Part shown: one piece after another, positions 49,916 to 58,928 of the stretch
Position numbering within the stretch: the stretch's first letter is position 1
How the letters are laid out: the number at the start of each line of letters is the position of its first letter
Assembly: GCA_035448545.1 (NCBI GenBank)
Contig: DAOTJE010000003.1
Location: forward strand, 124,001 to 188,000
Origin: Anaerobaca sp035448545
Lineage (GTDB): Bacteria > Planctomycetota > Phycisphaerae > Sedimentisphaerales > Anaerobacaceae
DNA: 64,000 nucleotides
Reading direction: 5' to 3'
Notes under the pieces: generated by a model
Told to the model about the DNA's origin: nothing
The model's database searches: none
What the model saw: only the letters and a program-made list of their open reading frames with translations
Program-made: the position numbers and the translations under genes

Positions 49916-51771
49916 CCAATCGCCAGATACTGCCGGCTGTATCCATCAAGACGAGGATCCTCTTCTCGTTTCTGGTGGTGATTCTCACGCTTTCGGTCTC
50001 GATCGCGTTGCTGGGGTACTACGTGACCAAGCGGGACATCTTCGAGCGGGCGGAGCGGAAGGTCCTGAGCGATTTGAAGGTGGCTCACATGGTCTATGCG
50101 GCCGAGATCGAGCGCATCGGCCAGGGGCTGCGTCTGGTGTCACCGGATGGGGACATCGAGGAACTGCGACGCAAGCTCGATCTGCATTACCTGCAATACG
50201 TGCCCGCGCGGCAGTTCGCAAACCTGCACAACAGCCTGGCGAGTGCTGCGGTGAAGGAAGGGCGTGCCCTCGGGGGTACCCGCCTGGTCTCGTCCGAAGA
50301 GCTGGAGTCCATGCCCGGCGACTTGGCGGGCAAGCGTCCCATTCCGATCAAAGCCACGCCGATGGCCGGACCGACCGACCGGGAAGTGCTCAATCGCGCC
50401 ATGGTCAAAGAGTATGCCGTCCCGAGGATGGATGGTACGGGCGCCGTGGCAGGGGTGTTCTATGGCGGACGTGTCATCAATCGGGACTATACCTTTGTTG
50501 ACCGCATTCGTGACACGGTGTACGGCAGGGAACTGTACCGCGGCAAGCCCGTCGGCACGGTGACCATCTTCCAGGATGACGTCAGGATCTCCACCAACGT
50601 GCTCGACGAGAACGGCCAGCGAGCCATCGGGACCCGGGTTTCCGAGCAGGTCTACAAGAAAGTGGTCGAGGAAGGGCAGGTCTGGCACGACCGGGCGTTT
50701 GTGGTCACGGACTGGTACAAGACGGCCTATGAACCGATTCGGAACATCGAAGGGTCGGTCATCGGGATCCTGTACGTCGGCACGCTCGAAGCGCCGTTCA
50801 ACGACATGGCCCGGCAGATTCTTCTGATCTTCCTGCTGGCGGTCGGCGGGGTGACGCTCATCGCGGTGCTGTTGTCGTTCGTTCTGGCCGGCGCGATCTC
50901 GAAGCCGTTGACGCAGGTGGTCCATGCCAGCGAGTGTCTGGCCGCGGGTGACTGGGGCTACCAGGTGAACACGAACACGTCGATCAAGGACATCAACAGC
51001 ATGGCCGAGGCGTTCAACGCCATGGCGATCGGCTTGAAGGAGCGCCAGGAGAGTCTGAGAGTCTCCAACGAGAAGCTCGCGGCCATGAACAAGAGTTACG
51101 TGGACCTCATCGGGTTCGTCGCCCACGAGCTGAAGGGCATCCTGGCCTCGGCGGTGATGAACGCCTACGCCGTGCGGGACGGGTATCTGGGCATGATCAA
51201 CTTCAAGCAGCGCAAGGCCCTCGACTCCGTCACGCGAAACCTGGACTATCTCGACGCGACGGTCAAGAAGTTCCTGAACCTCGGACGGGTCGAGCGCGGT
51301 GAGCTCGACGTGCACAAGACCAGGCTGAGTCTGAAGAAGGACATCTTTGACGTTTCGATCAATTCGCTGGCGGCGATCTCGATGCGCAAGAAGCTGCACA
51401 TTGCGAACGAGATCGACCCGGCGCTGGACGTTCAGGCCGATCCCGATCTGATGCAGATCGTCGCCAACAATCTCGTGAGCAACGCGATCAAGTACAGCCC
51501 GGACGCCGGACGGATCAGCGTCACCGCCCGTCCGGTCAACGGCAAAGTCGAAATCGACGTGTACAACGATTCGACGCCGATCAGCGCCGAGCAGCGGGCC
51601 CGCCTGTTCCAGAAGTTCTCCCGTCTGGACAGTCCCGAGACGAAGAAGGTCAAGGGCACCGGCTTGGGCCTGTACATCACCAAGCAGATCATCGAGCGCC
51701 ACGGTGGCAGCATCCGCGTCGAACCCCGAGAACACGGCAATTCGTTCATCTTCCAGATAGAAAGGAACTGA
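49912..51771 (+). CDS. Membrane histidine kinase with periplasmic Cache-type sensor
   Basis: A 619-residue sensor kinase: transmembrane helix 1 (about 16-38), extracytoplasmic Cache-like domain (about 45-300; GAVAGVFYGGRVINRDY, GSVIGILYVGT), helix 2 (about 302-328), HAMP, then HisKA and HATPase domains. The phospho-accepting His405 sits in FVAHELKGILASAV, where most kinases have HELRTPL; ATP-binding motifs are NNLVSNAIKYS and GTGLGLYI. It begins inside the rex stop and precedes the hydrogenase subunits; the response regulator at the operon end is its likely partner. Confidence 0.9.
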   Translation: MTNRQILPAVSIKTRILFSFLVVILTLSVSIALLGYYVTKRDIFERAERKVLSDLKVAHMVYAAEIERIGQGLRLVSPDGDIEELRRKLDLHYLQYVPARQFANLHNSLASAAVKEGRALGGTRLVSSEELESMPGDLAGKRPIPIKATPMAGPTDREVLNRAMVKEYAVPRMDGTGAVAGVFYGGRVINRDYTFVDRIRDTVYGRELYRGKPVGTVTIFQDDVRISTNVLDENGQRAIGTRVSEQVYKKVVEEGQVWHDRAFVVTDWYKTAYEPIRNIEGSVIGILYVGTLEAPFNDMARQILLIFLLAVGGVTLIAVLLSFVLAGAISKPLTQVVHASECLAAGDWGYQVNTNTSIKDINSMAEAFNAMAIGLKERQESLRVSNEKLAAMNKSYVDLIGFVAHELKGILASAVMNAYAVRDGYLGMINFKQRKALDSVTRNLDYLDATVKKFLNLGRVERGELDVHKTRLSLKKDIFDVSINSLAAISMRKKLHIANEIDPALDVQADPDLMQIVANNLVSNAIKYSPDAGRISVTARPVNGKVEIDVYNDSTPISAEQRARLFQKFSRLDSPETKKVKGTGLGLYITKQIIERHGGSIRVEPREHGNSFIFQIERN

Positions 51772-51775
51772 CACA

Positions 51776-52132
51776 ATGCCGACTCCATTGGACCTCATCA
51801 AGAAGAAAAGGGCCGAGGCGGTCAGCCGGATCATCGGCAAGGGCTATCTCTCGACCAAACGCGTATACGTCGGGATGGCTACCTGCGAGATTGCGGCCGG
51901 ATCCAAGGACGTCATGGAGGTCTTCCAGAAAGCGATCAGCCGAGGTCTGACCGACGTCTACCTCAGCCAGAAGGGCTGTGCCGGGCGATGCAACCTCGAA
52001 CCGACCGTTGAGGTGATCGAGGCGGGCAAGACGCCCGTCAAGTACGGCAAGGTGGACAAGGACCGGGCCCTGCAGATCATCGAACGACACCTCAAGAACG
52101 GCCAGGTCATTCAAGAGTGGGTCATTGACTAA
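51776..52132 (+). CDS. HndB-like thioredoxin-fold [2Fe-2S] ferredoxin
   Basis: A 118-residue protein of the (2Fe-2S) ferredoxin domain family seen as the fourth subunit (HndB) of some NAD(P)-linked [FeFe] hydrogenases. VGMATCEIAAGSKDVM and SQKGCAGRCNLEPTVEV hold Cys37, Cys68 and Cys72; the family typically shows the same three-cysteine pattern (TCGIAAG...GCxGxC), so whether a full cluster is bound is unclear. The ending QIIERHLKNGQVIQEWVID is typical. Starts 4 bases after the kinase stop. Confidence 0.85.
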   Translation: MPTPLDLIKKKRAEAVSRIIGKGYLSTKRVYVGMATCEIAAGSKDVMEVFQKAISRGLTDVYLSQKGCAGRCNLEPTVEVIEAGKTPVKYGKVDKDRALQIIERHLKNGQVIQEWVID

Positions 52133-52150
52133 GCAGAAAGGGAACGGGCG

Positions 52151-53941
52151 GTGGCTACAACCTACAGAATCATCGTTTGTGACGGCACCACGTGCATCAA
52201 CCGCGGGTCTCGCCAGCTCGTCTCGCGGCTGCGGGAGCAACTGGAGCGGCACGGTCTGGCGGACCGTTCGACCATCAGTCTTTCCGGTTGCCTCGGCATG
52301 TGCGACAAGGGCCCCATCCTGGTGGTCAATCCCGGCTATACCATATACGGAAACGTGACCGAAGCCGATATCCCCGAGATCGTCGAGGAACACCTGGTGC
52401 ACAACCGGCCGGTGGCGCGGCTGGCGATCCAGGAGGACCATCTGTACAACCGTTTCTTTCGGGTGTTCGGAGACGCCAAGTTCTTCGGCAAGCAGATGCG
52501 CATCGCCCTGCGCAACTGCGGCATCATCGATCCCGAGAACATCGACAACTACCTGTCGCTTCGCGGCTACGAGGCGCTGGCCAAAGTCCTGACGGACATG
52601 ACGGCGGAGTCGGTGGTGGCGGAGGTGGAGGCCTCCGGGCTTCGCGGGCGCGGGGGCGCCGGTTTCCCGACCGGGATGAAGTGGAAGTTCACCGCCGCAC
52701 AGAAGGCGACGCCCAAATACGTGATCTGCAATGCCGATGAAGGCGATCCCGGCGCGTTCATGGACCGCAGCGCCATCGAAGGCGATCCGCACACGGTTGT
52801 CGAGGGCATGGCCATCGGCGGCTACGCCATCGGGGCCAACAAGGGGATCGTCTACATCCGCGCGGAATACCCGCTGGCGATCAAGCGGATCAGCAAGGCC
52901 ATCGAAGACGCACGAGCCCATGGGCTGCTCGGTGAAAACATCCTGGGTTCGAACTTCTCGTTCGACATTGAAATCCGGCTTGGCGCCGGGGCCTTCGTCT
53001 GCGGTGAGGAGACCGCGCTGATTCACTCGATCGAAGGGGCCCGCGGCATGCCGCGTCCGCGCCCGCCGTATCCATCGGTCCAGGGTCTGTTCGGTCAGCC
53101 CACGCTGATCAACAATGTGGAGACCTGGGCCAATATCCCCGTCATCATCCTCGACGGCGCCAAGTGGTTCCAGACGGTCGGGACCGAGACCAGCAAGGGG
53201 ACGAAGGTCTTTGCGCTGGCGGGCAAGGTCGTCAACACGGGCCTGATCGAGGTCCCCATGGGAACCACGCTGCGCGAGATCATCTACGACGTCGGAGGGG
53301 GCATCCCGGGCGGGAAGAAGTTCAAGGCGGTGCAGACCGGCGGTCCTTCCGGCGGCTGCCTGCCTGAGCCGTACCTCGACACGCCCATCGATTACGAATC
53401 CCTGGCCAAGGCCGGCTCGATCATGGGCTCCGGCGGGATGATCGTCATCGACGAGGACGCCTGCATGGTCGACATCGCCAAGTTCTTCCTGGAGTTCACC
53501 CAGAACGAATCGTGCGGAAAATGCACGCCCTGCCGCGAAGGTACCAAGCGAATGCTCGAGATCCTTACGCGGATCACCGAGGGCAAAGGCCAGGCCGGCG
53601 ACATCGAGAAGCTCGAACGGCTCGGCAACATGATCAAGAAGGCCTCGCTCTGCGGCCTGGGCCAGTCGGCGCCCAACCCGGTTCTGAGCACGATCAAGAA
53701 CTTCCGCGAGGAATACGAAGAGCATATTCACCAGCGGAGGTGCCGGGCCCGCGTCTGTACGAATCTGGTGACCTACCAGATCACCGAGAAGTGCATCGGC
53801 TGCGGCGCGTGCCGCCGGGTCTGCCCGGTGGGAGCCATCTCCGGAACCGCGAAGAAGCAGCACGTCATCGATCAGGACAAGTGCGTCAAGTGCGGCATGT
53901 GCTTCAACACGTGCAAGTTTGACGCCATTGTGAAGGCTTGA
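52151..53941 (+). CDS. hydB: [FeFe] hydrogenase NADH/FMN subunit HydB (HndC, NuoF-like)
   Basis: A 596-residue diaphorase subunit from GTG 52151. Domains in order: thioredoxin-like [2Fe-2S] (Cys10, Cys15, Cys47, Cys51), the NuoF flavin/NADH domain (GLRGRGGAGFPTGMKWKF, CNADEGDPGAFMDR, GAGAYVCGEE-type GAGAFVCGEETALIHSIEG), an SLBB-like region, the [4Fe-4S] motif CGKCTPCREG, and a C-terminal two-cluster ferredoxin (CIGCGACRRVCPVG, CVKCGMCFNTCKF). It passes electrons between NADH, FMN and HydA/ferredoxin; in HydABC this is the bifurcating subunit. Followed by hydA after 9 bases. Confidence 0.94.
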   Translation: MATTYRIIVCDGTTCINRGSRQLVSRLREQLERHGLADRSTISLSGCLGMCDKGPILVVNPGYTIYGNVTEADIPEIVEEHLVHNRPVARLAIQEDHLYNRFFRVFGDAKFFGKQMRIALRNCGIIDPENIDNYLSLRGYEALAKVLTDMTAESVVAEVEASGLRGRGGAGFPTGMKWKFTAAQKATPKYVICNADEGDPGAFMDRSAIEGDPHTVVEGMAIGGYAIGANKGIVYIRAEYPLAIKRISKAIEDARAHGLLGENILGSNFSFDIEIRLGAGAFVCGEETALIHSIEGARGMPRPRPPYPSVQGLFGQPTLINNVETWANIPVIILDGAKWFQTVGTETSKGTKVFALAGKVVNTGLIEVPMGTTLREIIYDVGGGIPGGKKFKAVQTGGPSGGCLPEPYLDTPIDYESLAKAGSIMGSGGMIVIDEDACMVDIAKFFLEFTQNESCGKCTPCREGTKRMLEILTRITEGKGQAGDIEKLERLGNMIKKASLCGLGQSAPNPVLSTIKNFREEYEEHIHQRRCRARVCTNLVTYQITEKCIGCGACRRVCPVGAISGTAKKQHVIDQDKCVKCGMCFNTCKFDAIVKA

Positions 53942-53950
53942 GGATTTCAC

Positions 53951-55729
53951 ATGGACAACAGCAAGATCACGATCACGATCAACGATCAGGAATACAAGGT
54001 CGATTCCGGCCAGACGATCATGCAGGCGGCCGACAAGTGCGGCTATCGCATTCCCCGGCTGTGCTATCACCCCAAGCTTTCCATCGAAGGCGCGTGCCGG
54101 GTGTGCATTGTGCAGGTCGAGGGCATCCGCAACTACGTGGCGTCGTGTGCCTATCCCGTGGCGAACGGCATGAAGATCTACACCAACACCCGGGGGTTGC
54201 GTCAGGCCCGGCGCGACATCGTCGAGCTGCTGCTGGACAATCACCCGCAGGACTGCCACACCTGCGATCGGGACGGCAACTGCGAGTTGCAGCGCCTGGC
54301 CTACTCCATGGGGATTCGGCAGCGGCATTTTGAGGGCGAGCGCAAGCACTATGAAAAGGATTTGTCCTCGACCAGCGTGATTCGCGACCCGGACAAGTGC
54401 ATTCTCTGCGGGCGTTGCGTTCGGATGTGCTCGGAGATCCAGGGCGTTCATTGTCTGACGCAGGCGCATCGCGGGTTCAACACGGTGGTCATGCCGGCCT
54501 ACAACCAGCCGTTTGCCGAGACCGTGTGCACGACGTGCGGCCAGTGCATTAACGTCTGTCCGACCGCCGCCTTCCTCGAAAAGAACTACACCCAGGAGCT
54601 GTTCGAGAAGCTCAACGATCCGAGTCTGATCAAGGTCGCGCAGGTGGCGCCGTCCGTGCGGGCCGCCATCGGCGAGGCTTTCGGCCTGCCGCCGGGACGC
54701 AATATGGAAGGCCAGATTGTCGCGGCGCTGCGGCGCATGGGTTTTGATTACATCTTCGATACGCAATTCTCCGCCGACCTGACGATCATGGAGGAGGCCA
54801 GCGAATTCCTCGAACGCATTCAGTCCAAGGGGCCGCTGCCGCTGATCACCTCCTGCTCCAGTGCCTGGATGAAGTACATGGAGCAGTTCTATCCGGATCT
54901 GATCGAGAACATCTCGACGGCGAAGTCGCCGATGTCGATGGCCTCGGCGATGATCAAGACATACTTCGCGGACAAGATCAAGGCCGATCCGAAGAAGATC
55001 CTCAGCGTGGCGTTCATGTGCTGCACCGCCAAGAAATACGAAGCGGCCCGACCCGAGCTGGATGTTCGCGGCATGCGGGCGACCGACCTTGTGGTCACGA
55101 CGCGCGAGTTGGCCTGGATGGTGAAGTCGGCGGGCATCGATTTCGTGAACACCAAGCCGGAGAAGTTCGACGAACCGCTGGGACTATCCTCCGGTGCCGG
55201 CGCCATCTTCGGCGTCACCGGCGGCGTGATGGAAGCGGCGATCCGGACGGCCTACGAGCTCTATACCGGAGAGACGCTGATCGACATCGAGATCAATGAT
55301 GTTCGCGGCTTCAAGGGCGTGAAGGAAGCCAGAGTGATGTTGGACGGCCAGGAACTGCGTCTGGCGGTGGCGCACGGTCTGGGCAACGCGCATCAGGTGC
55401 TCGAAATGGTCCGGCAGGATCGCAATCGGTTCCATTTCGTCGAGGTGATGGGTTGTCCCGGCGGGTGCATCGGCGGGGGCGGCCAGCCCTATCCGCTGGT
55501 CAATTCGATCCCGCTGGACGAGGAATGTCTCAAGCTGCGTGCCCAGGCGCTCTACGGGCTCGACCGGGAGAAGACGATTCGTCGCAGTCACGAGAACCCG
55601 GACGTGCAGAGGCTGTACAAGGAATTCCTGGGGCGGCCGCTCAGCGAGAAATCCCACGAGCTGCTCCACACGCACTACAAGGCGAAGTTGCCCAAGGGCA
55701 TTGTGTCGCCGAATCTGAAAGTCGTCTAA
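53951..55729 (+). CDS. hydA: [FeFe] hydrogenase catalytic subunit HydA (HndD) with variant H-cluster motifs
   Basis: A 592-residue catalytic subunit. N-terminal [2Fe-2S] domain (Cys38, 49, 52, 66), His-ligated [4Fe-4S] (His98, Cys102, 105, 111), two-cluster ferredoxin (Cys150/153/156/160 and 193/196/199/203), then the H-cluster domain. L1 reads TSCSSAW (300-306) where the canonical form is TSCCPxW, so the position of the second Cys, a cubane ligand in CpI, is Ser303. L2 reads FMCCTAKK (Cys357, Cys358) instead of MPCxxKK. L3 is EVMGCPGGCIGGGGQP (Cys502, Cys506), nearly canonical. It should still be a hydrogenase given hydE and hydG alongside, but with an altered cluster setting. Confidence 0.92.
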   Translation: MDNSKITITINDQEYKVDSGQTIMQAADKCGYRIPRLCYHPKLSIEGACRVCIVQVEGIRNYVASCAYPVANGMKIYTNTRGLRQARRDIVELLLDNHPQDCHTCDRDGNCELQRLAYSMGIRQRHFEGERKHYEKDLSSTSVIRDPDKCILCGRCVRMCSEIQGVHCLTQAHRGFNTVVMPAYNQPFAETVCTTCGQCINVCPTAAFLEKNYTQELFEKLNDPSLIKVAQVAPSVRAAIGEAFGLPPGRNMEGQIVAALRRMGFDYIFDTQFSADLTIMEEASEFLERIQSKGPLPLITSCSSAWMKYMEQFYPDLIENISTAKSPMSMASAMIKTYFADKIKADPKKILSVAFMCCTAKKYEAARPELDVRGMRATDLVVTTRELAWMVKSAGIDFVNTKPEKFDEPLGLSSGAGAIFGVTGGVMEAAIRTAYELYTGETLIDIEINDVRGFKGVKEARVMLDGQELRLAVAHGLGNAHQVLEMVRQDRNRFHFVEVMGCPGGCIGGGGQPYPLVNSIPLDEECLKLRAQALYGLDREKTIRRSHENPDVQRLYKEFLGRPLSEKSHELLHTHYKAKLPKGIVSPNLKVV

Positions 55730-55742
55730 GGGGGGTGGTATT

Positions 55743-57266
55743 GTGACGACCGTGGCATGCAACCGCTGTGAGCATACGACGGCCCGCGTGGCCGATTGGG
55801 TCCGGAACCGGATCAAGCTGGAGCAGATCGAGAAGTACCTCGATCGCGGGCGCTGCTTCATCGACGCAGCGGCCATCGAACAGGCCCTGAGAACCAACAC
55901 GAAGCCCGATCCGCAGTGGGTCAGGGACATCCTGCAGAAGTCGCTGGCCATTGAGACGTTGACGCCGGAGGAGACCGCCTGCCTGATCCATGTGGACGAT
56001 CCCGAGCTGCTGGCGGAGATGCGCCAGACCGCCCGGGCTGTCAAGCTGAAGGTGTACGACAATCGCATCGTGACGTTTGCTCCGCTGTATCTGGGCAATC
56101 TGTGCGTCAACAATTGCGCGTATTGCGGTTTCCGCAGCAGCAACCATTCAGAGCAGCGTCGGGTTCTGAACCTGGACGAGGTGCGACGGGAGGTCGAAGT
56201 CCTGGCCGGACAGATCGGCCACAAGCGACTGATCGTCGTCTATGGCGAGCACCCGGCCACCGACGTCCACTACATCGCCTCGACGCTTCGGACCATCGCG
56301 GAGGTGAAGGTCAGGACCCGACGGGGCTGGGGCCAGATCCGGCGCTGCAACGTGAACGCGGCCCCGATGGGCGTTGAGGAGCTTGCGATCCTCCGTGAGG
56401 CCGGCATCGGCACGTTCCAGGTCTTTCAGGAGACGTATCATCAGCCGACGTACGAGCGGTTGCATCCGGCCGGGACGGTCAAGGGCAACTATCTCTGGCG
56501 GCTCTACGCCATGCACCGCGCGATGGAGGCCGGCATCGACGACGTCGGCATCGGTCCGTTGCTCGGACTGTACGACTGGCGATTCGAGGTTGTGGCGCTG
56601 GTGTACCATGCGATCGAGCTCGAAAGGAAATTCGGCATCGGTCCGCATACGATCTCGTTCCCGCGGATCGAGCCGGCGCACAATACGCCGCTGGCGCAGC
56701 ATCCGGCGTATGCCGTCGGCGACGACGAATTCAAGAAGCTGGTCACGGTAATTCGGCTGGCAGTTCCGTACACCGGGATGATTCTCACGGCACGGGAGAA
56801 CGCGCGGTTGCGGCGGGAGGTCCTGCCGCTGGGCTGCACCCAGACCGATGCGTCCAGCCGGATCGGGATCGGTGCCTACGCCGACCTGGCCGACGGCGAC
56901 CAGCAGGGCGATCGCCAGCAGTTCCTGCTGGGCGATACCCGCTCGCTCGATACGGTGATCCGCGAGCTGGCCGAGGCCGGCTACATCACGTCGTTCTGCA
57001 CCGCCGGGTATCGCTGTGGGCGGACCGGGCAGAAGATCATGGGGCTGTTGCGGAGCGGCAGGGAAGGGCGGTTCTGCAAGCTCAACGCCATCATCACTTT
57101 CCGGGAATGGCTCGACGATTTCGGCAGCCCCGAGACGATCGCCGCCGGGGAGAAGGTGATCGCCGAGGAGATCCGGCAGGTCAAAGAAAAGATGCCGGAA
57201 ATCTTCGATCAGTTCATGCGTTACTACGAAAAGACCCAGGCCGGCGACCGCGACCTGTATTTCTAA
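55743..57266 (+). CDS. hydG: H-cluster maturase HydG with altered auxiliary-cluster cysteines
   Basis: A 507-residue radical SAM tyrosine lyase from GTG 55743 that makes the CO/CN-bearing iron synthon for the H-cluster. SAM-cluster motif CVNNCAYCGF (Cys121, 125, 128). The C-terminal auxiliary cluster is normally held by CTAC plus a third Cys 26 residues after the first. Here Cys419 and Cys445 keep the exact 26-residue spacing, but the middle ligand is Gly422 (CTAGYRC), with an extra Cys425. The N-terminus is extended and carries CNRC (Cys6, Cys9). Placed between hydA and hydC in the operon. Confidence 0.92.
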   Translation: MTTVACNRCEHTTARVADWVRNRIKLEQIEKYLDRGRCFIDAAAIEQALRTNTKPDPQWVRDILQKSLAIETLTPEETACLIHVDDPELLAEMRQTARAVKLKVYDNRIVTFAPLYLGNLCVNNCAYCGFRSSNHSEQRRVLNLDEVRREVEVLAGQIGHKRLIVVYGEHPATDVHYIASTLRTIAEVKVRTRRGWGQIRRCNVNAAPMGVEELAILREAGIGTFQVFQETYHQPTYERLHPAGTVKGNYLWRLYAMHRAMEAGIDDVGIGPLLGLYDWRFEVVALVYHAIELERKFGIGPHTISFPRIEPAHNTPLAQHPAYAVGDDEFKKLVTVIRLAVPYTGMILTARENARLRREVLPLGCTQTDASSRIGIGAYADLADGDQQGDRQQFLLGDTRSLDTVIRELAEAGYITSFCTAGYRCGRTGQKIMGLLRSGREGRFCKLNAIITFREWLDDFGSPETIAAGEKVIAEEIRQVKEKMPEIFDQFMRYYEKTQAGDRDLYF

Positions 57267-57291
57267 GACCCACTTGACGAGGACATTGCAC

Positions 57292-57810
57292 ATGGCAACG
57301 ACGCAGGCGAATGACGCCGTCGCAACCGATGATCAGAAGCTCGCACAACTGAAGGAATTCATCGCCCGGACGCAGAAGGACGAGCATCCCGACTCGTTCC
57401 TGATTGCCGTTCTGCACAAGGCTCAGGAGCTTTACGGCTATCTCCCGGTCCCGGTGATGGACCAGATCGCCCAGGAAATGGGGATTCCGACGGCGCACAT
57501 CTGGGGTGTCGCGACGTTTTATCACTACTTCAATCTGACGCCTCCGGGCCAACACGTGATCTCGATCTGTCTGGGGACCGCCTGTTACGTGCGTGGGGCC
57601 GCGCAGATCCTTCAGACGCTCCGTGACGAATTGAAGATCGACATGGGCCAGGTGACGGAAGACGGTCTGTTCTCCTTGCAGCCGGCGCGCTGCCTCGGCG
57701 CGTGCGGTCTGGCGCCCGTTGTCATGATCGACGACAAGATTCACGGGGAGTTGACGCCCAAGAAGATGATCCAGATCCTCAACCAGTACCGCAAGCAGGC
57801 GAAGAAATAG
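57292..57810 (+). CDS. hydC: [FeFe] hydrogenase subunit HydC (HndA, NuoE-like)
   Basis: A 172-residue thioredoxin-fold [2Fe-2S] subunit. ATG 57292 has GAGG about 10 bases upstream. SFLIAVLHKAQELYGYLP and HIWGVATFYHYFNLTPPGQH are NuoE hallmarks, and the cluster ligands are Cys93, Cys98 (CLGTAC), Cys134 and Cys138 (CLGAC). It relays electrons between HydB and HydA. The N-terminal 20 residues are a variable extension. Confidence 0.94.
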   Translation: MATTQANDAVATDDQKLAQLKEFIARTQKDEHPDSFLIAVLHKAQELYGYLPVPVMDQIAQEMGIPTAHIWGVATFYHYFNLTPPGQHVISICLGTACYVRGAAQILQTLRDELKIDMGQVTEDGLFSLQPARCLGACGLAPVVMIDDKIHGELTPKKMIQILNQYRKQAKK

Positions 57811-57813
57811 ACG

Positions 57814-58914
57814 ATGCTCTCGCGCACGCACACCGTGTTGGAAAGAGTTATTTCGGCCGATGTTCCGGATCGGAGGGACGTCGCGTTTCTCCTTCGCCTG
57901 GAGGACGACCGGCAGGTGCGGCTGCTGTTTGACTTTGCCGACCAGGTCCGGCGCCGGTATGTCGGCGACGGGGTTCTGCTGCGGGGGATCATCGAGTTTT
58001 CGAATTTCTGTCGAAATACTTGTGCGTATTGCGGGCTGCGCCGGCCCAACCGCCGGTTGAAACGTTATCGCCTTACGGCGGCCGAGATTCTGGAGACGGT
58101 AGAGAATATCCGGCGTCTCGGTGTGAAAACGGTTGTCTTGCAGAGCGGCGAAGAGGATAATCTCGACGCCGAGTGGCTCGGGCGGATCATCGAGGACGTC
58201 AAGAGGCGGTTTGATGTGGCCGTCACGCTCTCCGTGGGGGAGCGCGCCCGCGACGAGTACGCGATGTGGAAGGACGCCGGAGCGGACCGCTATCTGCTCA
58301 AGATCGAAACCTCCGATCCTGCCCTGTATGAGGATCTGCATCCCGGCATGAGTTTCGAAAACAGGATACGATGTCTGGAGGATTTGGCCGACTTGGGTTA
58401 CCAGACGGGTTCCGGCAACCTCGTCGGTCTCCGCGGTCAGACGGTGGAGAATCTGGTTGGTGACATCCTGTTCTTCAAGAAGGGTGATTTCGACATGATC
58501 AGCGTCAGTCCATTTATCCCGCACGCCGATACGCCCCTGGCGACGGTACCTGCGGGGGACCTGCGGACCACGCTGAAGATGATCGCTCTGACGCGAATCG
58601 TGAGCCGCGACGCTCACATTCCCGCCAGCACGGCGATCGGATCGTTGAACGGGCAGGATGCCAGGGATCAGGCCCTGGCCGTCGGCGCCAACGTGGTGAT
58701 GCCCAACTTCACGCCGATGTCGGTCAGGCCGCTATACGAGATCTATCCCGGCAAGATCGGAGCCGAGACGCGGCCCGATCAGAGTATCGTTCAGGTGGAG
58801 CGGATGGTTACCGCCATGGGCCGGTTCGTCGATCGGGACACAGGCCACTCGTTGAAGCGCCGACGGACGGTGGGTCCGACCATGACACAAAGCAATTACG
58901 ATTTTGCCCAGTGA
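57814..58914 (+). CDS. hydE: H-cluster maturase HydE
   Basis: A 366-residue radical SAM enzyme with CRNTCAYCGLRRPN (Cys66, Cys70, Cys73) and the HydE-type barrel (VVLQSGEEDNLDAEWL, KIETSDPALYEDLHPGMSFE, SVSPFIPHADTPLA, ANVVMPNFTPMSVRPLYEIY). HydE processes the HydG-derived iron complex toward the dithiomethylamine-bridged subcluster. BioB-like fold; PylB is a relative, but the operon makes HydE clear. Starts 3 bases after hydC. The partner GTPase HydF is not in this window. Confidence 0.94.
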   Translation: MLSRTHTVLERVISADVPDRRDVAFLLRLEDDRQVRLLFDFADQVRRRYVGDGVLLRGIIEFSNFCRNTCAYCGLRRPNRRLKRYRLTAAEILETVENIRRLGVKTVVLQSGEEDNLDAEWLGRIIEDVKRRFDVAVTLSVGERARDEYAMWKDAGADRYLLKIETSDPALYEDLHPGMSFENRIRCLEDLADLGYQTGSGNLVGLRGQTVENLVGDILFFKKGDFDMISVSPFIPHADTPLATVPAGDLRTTLKMIALTRIVSRDAHIPASTAIGSLNGQDARDQALAVGANVVMPNFTPMSVRPLYEIYPGKIGAETRPDQSIVQVERMVTAMGRFVDRDTGHSLKRRRTVGPTMTQSNYDFAQ

Positions 58915-58928
58915 AGGAGATGTATGCG

